DNA of 6,288 nt. Source: Tannerella sp. oral taxon 808. GTDB lineage: Bacteria; Bacteroidota; Bacteroidia; Bacteroidales; Tannerellaceae. The notes under the pieces were generated by a model. It saw only the letters and a list, made by a program, of their open reading frames with translations. It was not told where the DNA came from and searched no databases. The translations under genes were made by a program, and so were the position numbers. Of the stretch, positions 1 through 4,900 are shown in pieces. Within the stretch, counting starts at the first letter, position 1, and each line of letters opens with the position of its first letter. The stretch spans positions 1 to 6,288 of the forward strand of contig MIQB01000109.1 of the NCBI GenBank assembly GCA_002890585.1, given 5' to 3'.

Positions 1-70
1 GGGATCCTGTTGCCGATTAGTCCGTCCGCCGGGATGTGTGGTGGGCGAATAATCAAACGCCCCGCATTGC

Positions 71-206
71 CCCTCCTCTTCTCTCATTTTTCGTTTTTCC
101 CTTTTCGCTTTTCGTTTTTCATCCCCCCATTTTTCCATTTTCGTTTCCTCGTTTTTCCCTTTTCATTTTTCGTTTTTCATTTTTCCCTTTCCTTTGCCCC
201 CGTCTT
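71..206. repeat. Pyrimidine-rich tract of degenerate TTTTTC(G/A) units
   Basis: The plus strand has only 14 purines in 136 bases. Thirteen of these directly follow a C, so the tract reads as runs of T broken by CG, CA or CC steps, with a loose TTTTTCG/TTTTTCA/TTTTCCC unit. It is followed by seven A at 207-213. Similar T-run and TTTTTCAT-type tracts occur between genes in Bacteroidales, but I know no function for them. The strand asymmetry could allow triplex or slipped-strand structures. The open frames through it (Phe/Ser/Pro-only peptides) are composition artefacts. Confidence 0.75.
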
Positions 207-340
207 AAAAAAATAAAGACAACAAACCAAGTTTCCAATGGATCTGAGTAAACATACCCAACGGCCACGCCGCGCCTATCAGGCGCCGCACACTGCTCAG
301 CAGGGCGCATATGCCCCTGTTTGTAAAGGTATGTTCACTA

Positions 341-359
341 CCCCCCCCCCCCCCCCCCC
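341..359. repeat. Homopolymer of 19 C
   Basis: Nineteen consecutive C lie between an A at 340 and a G at 360. Runs this long change length by slipped-strand mispairing during replication and often act as phase-variation switches when placed in a coding or promoter region. Here the tract is 417 bases upstream of the nearest supported start codon (777) and in no supported gene, so a switching role is not shown. The exact length may also be a sequencing or assembly uncertainty. Confidence 0.85.
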
Positions 360-431
360 GTTAACATATCGCAACATTTCGGATTGCCTAACAACTGCGC
401 TCGGATCGGATCACTCCTGTCCGCGCCCGCA

Positions 432-473
432 GCATGCTACATGCACGCCCCGGCTCCAGAGCCGCAGGGCGTG
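432..473. repeat. Adjacent hairpins, REP-like palindromes
   Basis: Two palindromes abut. The first is GCATG-CTA-CATGC at 432-444. The second pairs CACGCCC (444-450) with GGGCGTG (467-473) and, inside it, CGGCTC (451-456) with GAGCCG (459-464). That gives 13 bp interrupted only by a two-base CA bulge at 465-466. No T-run follows on the plus strand, so this is not a standard terminator. A further GC-rich palindrome, CCTCG-GG-CGAGG, lies about 25 bases downstream. Clusters of imperfect palindromes between genes are typical of REP/BIME elements, but I cannot show that this one recurs in the genome. Confidence 0.6.
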
Positions 474-625
474 GATTTGCGCGCGCCTGCGGAAGCTCCC
501 CTCGGGCGAGGTGCGCTTTGTTCCTTTATCGCATCTGTAAAAAAAAATGGAGTCACAAAGGCCTCGCCGTCCGGGCGCACGTTTTTTCTTCTCCCATACT
601 CCCCCACCCCATTTCTCGTGGGGCT

Positions 626-727
626 CTTGCGGGAACTCCGCAAGCGTCAAAACGAGGGATTTGGTCTTTGCGGGAACCCCGCAAGCGTCAAAACGAGAGA
701 TTTGGTCTTTGCGGGAACCCCGCAAGC
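626..727. repeat. 41-bp tandem repeat, about 2.4 copies, with hairpins
   Basis: Two full 41-bp copies (629-669 and 670-710) differ at two positions (637/678 and 657/698). A 17-bp partial third copy (711-727) follows. Each copy begins with a palindrome. In copies 2 and 3 it is TTGCGGG-AAC-CCCGCAA, a 7-bp stem with a 3-nt loop. In copy 1 the stem is CTTGCGG-GAACT-CCGCAAG, so the base change at 637 leaves a pairable hairpin. The parts between hairpins are nearly identical between copies, which excludes a CRISPR array. The array ends about 50 bases before the start codon at 777, so it lies where the promoter or leader of that gene should be. The 41-bp period is not a multiple of three, which argues against coding. 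Confidence 0.85.
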
Positions 728-776
728 CTTACTGAATTCATAGCTATATATACTCAACACTTAAAACCACGCATTT

Positions 777-1685
777 ATGCCTGAAGTAGAGCAAACGGTG
801 TCAACGAGCACCATAGAAAACGAAATCGGGAATGTGGATTTGACGCGTCTCAACAACGGCGCACATTTTCAGTTCATGAAGAACGTAAACGAGAAACTGA
901 CGGCCGAAACAGCCATGCTCACTAACTCCATTGCCAAAGACGCAGCAGACAAGCTGAACAAGGCACTCGAGGAGGAAGATCGCTGCTACGTCATCTCCCA
1001 GAAGAGCTTGCTCACCAAGCGCATCGTCGCGGAGGATCACGAGCGCGACCAGATGTATATGGGCTATCGGTCGGCCGTTTACGGCTTCCTCCGCAGCCCA
1101 GACAAAGCGATGGCCGCAGCCGCCGAACGCCTCTGGGCACACCTGACGGACTATCGGATCAGCACCGGCTGGCAGTTCGACCGCGAGACGGCCTCCATTG
1201 CCAACCTGCTGAAGGATTGTGAAACAACATATGCCGCCGACATCAACAAGCTCGGCGTTAAAGCCTATATCGACGCCCTGAAAGTGGCTAACGAAAAGGT
1301 GGACGAACTGCTCCTCAGCCGCACCACCGACCGCGGCGAACAGGTAGCCGGAGCCCTCCGCACCGCCCGACGCGCCTCCGATGCCGCCTACATCCGTATG
1401 GTGAAGGTGGTCAACGCGCTGGCCATCCTTCACAACGACACGGCCAAATGCGACGCCTTCATCAAGTTCATGAACGCAGAGATCAAGCACTACAAAGAGC
1501 AAGTCCTCACCTCCAAAAAGCGCACGGACGACACGCCCAAGGAGCCCAAGGAGCCGAAAGAGCCCAAGCAACCCGAGCAGCCCAAGGATCCCAAAGACCC
1601 GAAGCAGCCCGAACAGCCGAAACCCGGCGGCGGCGACGACATCCACCTGCCCGAGGAACCACCCAAGAAACCCGAGGGGCAATGA
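777..1685 (+). CDS. DUF6261 family protein with Pro/Lys/Glu-rich tail
   Basis: This complete 302-residue protein has no known activity. It resembles the DUF6261 proteins that I know from Bacteroidales. Hallmarks are LTRLNNGAHFQFM near the N-terminus (22-34), an acidic EEDRCYV segment (66-72), SLLTKRIVAEDHERDQMY (77-94) with the following Gly-Tyr, a YAADINKLGV stretch (152-161) and a helical end around FIKFMNAEIKHYKEQV (228-243). The body is charged and probably all alpha-helical. No signal peptide or membrane segment is visible, so it is probably cytoplasmic. Residues 254-283 are a repetitive PKEP/PKQPEQ/PKDP tail followed by GGGDD, an extension beyond the family core as I remember it. The start at 777 is the first ATG after an in-frame TAA at 762-764 and sits a normal distance before the conserved motif. 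No Shine-Dalgarno sequence is visible, which is usual in this phylum. It appears monocistronic, with a palindromic element and a terminator downstream. Confidence 0.85.
   Translation: MPEVEQTVSTSTIENEIGNVDLTRLNNGAHFQFMKNVNEKLTAETAMLTNSIAKDAADKLNKALEEEDRCYVISQKSLLTKRIVAEDHERDQMYMGYRSAVYGFLRSPDKAMAAAAERLWAHLTDYRISTGWQFDRETASIANLLKDCETTYAADINKLGVKAYIDALKVANEKVDELLLSRTTDRGEQVAGALRTARRASDAAYIRMVKVVNALAILHNDTAKCDAFIKFMNAEIKHYKEQVLTSKKRTDDTPKEPKEPKEPKQPEQPKDPKDPKQPEQPKPGGGDDIHLPEEPPKKPEGQ
1536..1625 (+). repeat. In-frame tandem repeat coding for (K-E/Q/D-P)n tail
   Basis: This is a degenerate 9-bp array of AAGGAGCCC-type units inside the DUF6261-like gene. It encodes roughly ten proline-spaced triplets: PKEP three times, then PKQPEQ, PKDP twice and PKQPEQ again. 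Synonymous changes (AAG/AAA, CCC/CCG, GAG/GAA) are scattered through it, so it is not a recent perfect expansion. The unit length is a multiple of three, so gain or loss of units would keep the frame. The product is expected to be an extended, highly charged, disordered tail. Confidence 0.8.
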
Positions 1686-1731
1686 GCAGATGATTAATGG
1701 TCACGTGGGGCGGAGGTGATGTGTGCGCCCG

Positions 1732-1840
1732 GATTGTAGGGGCGTATCGCATACGCCCTTAAACGTCGCCAGCGGCGACGAACGATCCAACCGGCGGCCG
1801 GGCACCTGTGGGGGGGCGTATGCGATACGCCCCTACAATC
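1732..1840. repeat. 109-bp element with 27-bp perfect inverted ends
   Basis: Bases 1732-1758 and 1814-1840 are exact reverse complements over 27 bp, running from GATTGTAGGGG to ATACGCCC. Each arm is itself a hairpin: GGGCGTAT-CGC-ATACGCCC in the left arm, and its mirror on the right. The 55 bases between contain another perfect hairpin, CGTCGCC-AGC-GGCGACG (1764-1780), and a CCGGCGGCCGG palindrome (1791-1801). The GTAGGGGCGTAT...ATACGCCC core resembles a palindrome I recall as dispersed between genes in several bacterial genomes. That suggests a REP/BIME-like or MITE-like element rather than a gene-specific signal. No target-site duplication is evident and there is no coding capacity. It lies about 46 bp after the stop codon of the DUF6261-like gene. 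Confidence 0.8.
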
Positions 1841-1862
1841 GGCGGCATTCTCCCCCTCTCTA

Positions 1863-1883
1863 ATAATTGATAATTGATAATTG
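1863..1883. repeat. Three tandem copies of ATAATTG
   Basis: A perfect 7-bp unit is repeated three times, preceded by TA and followed by AAAC. AT-rich runs of this TAATTGA type are common in Bacteroidales intergenic DNA. Here they sit just upstream of the terminator and 63 bp before the start codon of the large gene. They could affect promoter spacing or protein binding, but nothing in the sequence proves this. Confidence 0.8.
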
Positions 1884-1893
1884 AAACAACCAA

Positions 1894-1924
1894 CGCCCCG
1901 CCTGAGAAAGGGGCGCTTTTTTTT
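1894..1924 (+). terminator. Rho-independent terminator before the large gene
   Basis: The stem pairs CGCCCC (1894-1899) with GGGGCG (1910-1915) around a 10-nt loop. After one C, an uninterrupted run of eight T follows (1917-1924). It is a good intrinsic terminator for plus-strand transcription and probably ends the transcript of the DUF6261-like gene, about 210 bases downstream of that gene's stop codon. The T-run ends only 22 nt before the ATG at 1947, so it could also act in the leader of the large gene. It has no good T-run in the opposite direction, so it is not clearly bidirectional. Confidence 0.85.
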
Positions 1925-1946
1925 ATTTACCTAAATACATAGCAAT

Positions 1947-4900
1947 ATGAAAAAGAAACGACTTTATTTAGTAACAATCATCGCCCTTCTGGCAGCCCTC
2001 TTCGGCTCCGGAGGAGGCACAGTGTGGGGGCAGGCGTTTATCGGCAATGCCAACAACGTGAATAACGAATTCGGAGCTGGAGAGTCTTCGACCATTCAAA
2101 ATGGTGCGATCACACTTCCGACTGCAAATGCCATTAATCCGACGGCTATCGCGATCGGCAGTATCAGTGCAAAGAATATTGTGATCCGGTCTTATGCTGG
2201 TGACGGATATTCTTCAGGATGGATATCGGTGCTTCGTGTGCCTCGTGAAGATCATGTGGCAGGTTGGCATTATCCATCGTTTGCGGAATATCCATCCATA
2301 TATAGTCAAGCAGTTTCTGCTAATAAGTTATACGATGAACCTAAGTGGGTGGCTTACGCGGATGCAAATCCTATGGTGTTCTCATTCAATAAGTATAACA
2401 GCAACAAGTTCCAGCCGCCCTTTGGTTGTCCAAGTTGCAATTCAAATTATTGGGCGGAATGCCACTCGAAATTGTTTGAATCATCTGTTTCGGCGAACAA
2501 TGTTACTGTGTGGCATCATTATACAAACTCTTATCGTTATTCCGCAACAGTTGCAGAAATCGGTGTTAGTCCCGTTTATACTTCAAGTATAAATTCAAAC
2601 GGGTCCCATGCAGTTATGTATAAAGGTAATACCATCCGTACGGATAACTTTGGGGTGGATGATGGTGTGGATCTGATTCAGTATAACGGAAGTGCGTTAG
2701 GCAGTTCCAAAGAATTAGCGGCACAATCTACTGCGGCTGGAGAACCAAAAAAATCGGTTCCCGGTGTCGGTGGTGGCGCTCCGAATGAATTGAAAAATTA
2801 TCTCCGTCCTACCACGGTAGCTGTAGGAGGCTCGAACAAATTCTCCAAAATTGAATTCAATACGATAAGTTGGTGGTATGATAAATACATTGCAAAAGCA
2901 ACGATAACCGATTATTCAGGAGAAAAATGGGACTGTAACTCGGGACGCATGGGAGCCATAAATTATGCCACAGTTTGGGATACCACACGGGAGCAGGGAA
3001 AAACTAATGTAGACGCCGCTTTTCAATTGTTGCATGGTTCCGAAGTATGTATAGAAAATAATGTGGAGGACAACACCGGAAAAATTGCTTCCAAGAAAAG
3101 TACGGATGGTACAAACTACGCTGAGACAAATGCTTTGATCGTATGGCCGGTTCAAGATCGGGCGACACTGCGTGTAAAAGGGAATGTCAAAGCGAATATG
3201 TGCAATGAGCCAGATAATATAACGGCAAGCAAGATGTACACGGCCACCAATTTTCCCGATCCCGCAAGTGATGTTTATATGTATAAGGGAACAGCGGATT
3301 ATGGGATAGGCACAAGCATGCTGGATTACGATCAAATTAAGGTGCCTTTCTATAATTATCCGGCTGTTGCGAAGACGGTAAAGCCATATACGAGTACCCC
3401 CCACTCGATATTCGGTGTATATGGTAATTATGATTTTCAGGGCAATATGGCTAAGCTCCACACGGACTCGACTACGTTCAATAATGGCAGCAAAGGCGTT
3501 CTTGAAGTGGGGCCTGCCACAGATGGGAAATATTATTTCCATGTATACGGGCATGGTATGCTGAAGAACTTTGAGAGCTGCACGGCACCCTTCGACAACT
3601 TCCCGATGGAGTTCGGACAGGGCGGTGTATCGGCTTATTCTTCCCATGGTCATGGCGGAACTCCGGAGTTTAAGATCAACAATGAAGACACACTGTATAT
3701 CGTCAACTTCGGTAACAATGGATCGAACTCCTGTGCAGCCAAGCTGAAATTCCATACTACCTCGGTGGATTCATTGGGTATTGCATTTACCGGTGCTGGA
3801 AAGGGAGCTTTGCAGATTCAGGCGCTGAACAACGTAGAGTTTAATGCCGATGGATCGGCTACTTCCTGGAACAATACGACCAACGGCAATAACATCTACG
3901 TACTGTCGGATGCGGGTAATATCGTTACGCAGAAACTGACGATCAACAGCGAGAATAAGGGAGATCCGGGTCACGGCTTGATCAACTTTATGGCGGCGGG
4001 TGATACTACGAGAACCGGAGCTTGCGCGTCTGGCACGCGCCATTCCGGCAACGGCAACATCTACCTCAACGACGAGTTCAATATCGTACGCGACCAGGAC
4101 GCTTCCACGCAGACAAACTTTATCGCTCGGAATAATATCCGTACGGCGAAGTTCACCAGCAAGCATAAGAACGAGGATACGACGAACATCATCTCTCGCG
4201 ACGGTGACATCTACTTGGGCTACAGTGCCGGATCGAGTGTATATGACGGTTCGGATTCTTATGGCGCATCAACCACGACGACTGGTAATACGAATGATTT
4301 CAAGTACGACGCCAATGCTTCCACTAAGGATGGTCAGCTGAACATCATGGCTGGTTGGGACGATAGTAAGCCAACCATGACAAATGCAGAAGGCATGGAA
4401 GGCGGTAACGTCTACTTCACACGCATCATCACTGATTTGAAAGATGCTCAGAAGCACAACACGACGATCGCCATTCCTTACTCGAGCGAATACATCTGCA
4501 ATGTGAGAGAAGACTTGTACAAGCGCGCCGGAGAATCGATGGTGAAGTATGAACACTCGGGTATCATCGGCGGCCTCGGTCGTTGCGGTGAAGAGACTAT
4601 AGCAGGCTGGACGAAATATGCTGGCGCATTAGATAATCCGGGGTCGCTCGCTAGGTTGAATAGCATGGTTCCCAACGATCGTTCGCTGAAGTACACAGGC
4701 AATGAAGGCAACTTGATCGTTGATGCCGGTAAGCGTGGTAACATCATTCTGAACCGCGGTGCCCAGATCGAATTCCAAGACAAGACGGGCAACGCCACCT
4801 TCCGCACCCGTGAAGGGGATATTGATATGCGCGATGTCTTCGATGCGCAAAGGATGAAGGGCAGCTTGCTCTTCCTTGCGCAATTGGAGAACCTCAGCGA

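Larger units (their letters stand above)
1..776. other. Gene-free, repeat-rich intergenic region
   Basis: No convincing gene is visible here. Short open frames exist in several phases, but they run through homopolymers, pyrimidine tracts or 41-bp repeats, resemble no protein I know, and overlap each other in different frames. The stretch instead holds a pyrimidine-rich tract, a 19-C run, a hairpin cluster and a 41-bp tandem repeat, each listed separately. It also has an imperfect palindrome around 301-319 (CAGGGC, GCATATGC, CCCTG) and a small 5-bp hairpin at 272-286. The first 20 bases could be the 3' end of an upstream gene, since a frame ending in TAG at 18-20 is open from the window edge, but six codons are too few to judge. 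The promoter of the downstream gene at 777 should lie in the last 100 bases, but no clear TTTG/TAnnTTTG pair is visible. Confidence 0.7.

Noticed and set aside
238..540. Possible plus-strand gene of 100 codons
   Set aside because: It reads through the 19-C run as polyproline and then across the hairpin cluster. It has no recognisable domain and competes with other frames of similar length.
626..727. CRISPR array
   Set aside because: The whole 41-bp unit repeats with only two differences, so there are no unique spacers, and no cas genes are present.
700..776. Bacteroidota-type promoter for the gene at 777
   Set aside because: A TTTG at 708-711 and AT-rich DNA at 741-752 exist, but no TAnnTTTG at the right spacing was found, so no promoter is called.
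801..1682. Long open frame on the minus strand, 293 codons
   Set aside because: It lies exactly antisense to the DUF6261-like gene, whose sense frame carries the conserved motifs. The antisense peptide is a low-complexity Gly/Val/Leu product of GC-rich third positions.
1732..1840. Complete insertion sequence
   Set aside because: The element is only 109 bp, has no coding capacity, and no flanking duplication is visible.
1900..1909. TPP riboswitch, suggested by CTGAGA in the loop before the large gene
   Set aside because: The hexamer is only the loop of the terminator. The other conserved thi-box parts are absent.
1947..2036. Lipoprotein signal peptide
   Set aside because: There is no cysteine near the end of the hydrophobic stretch. 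The first cysteine of the protein is at residue 161.
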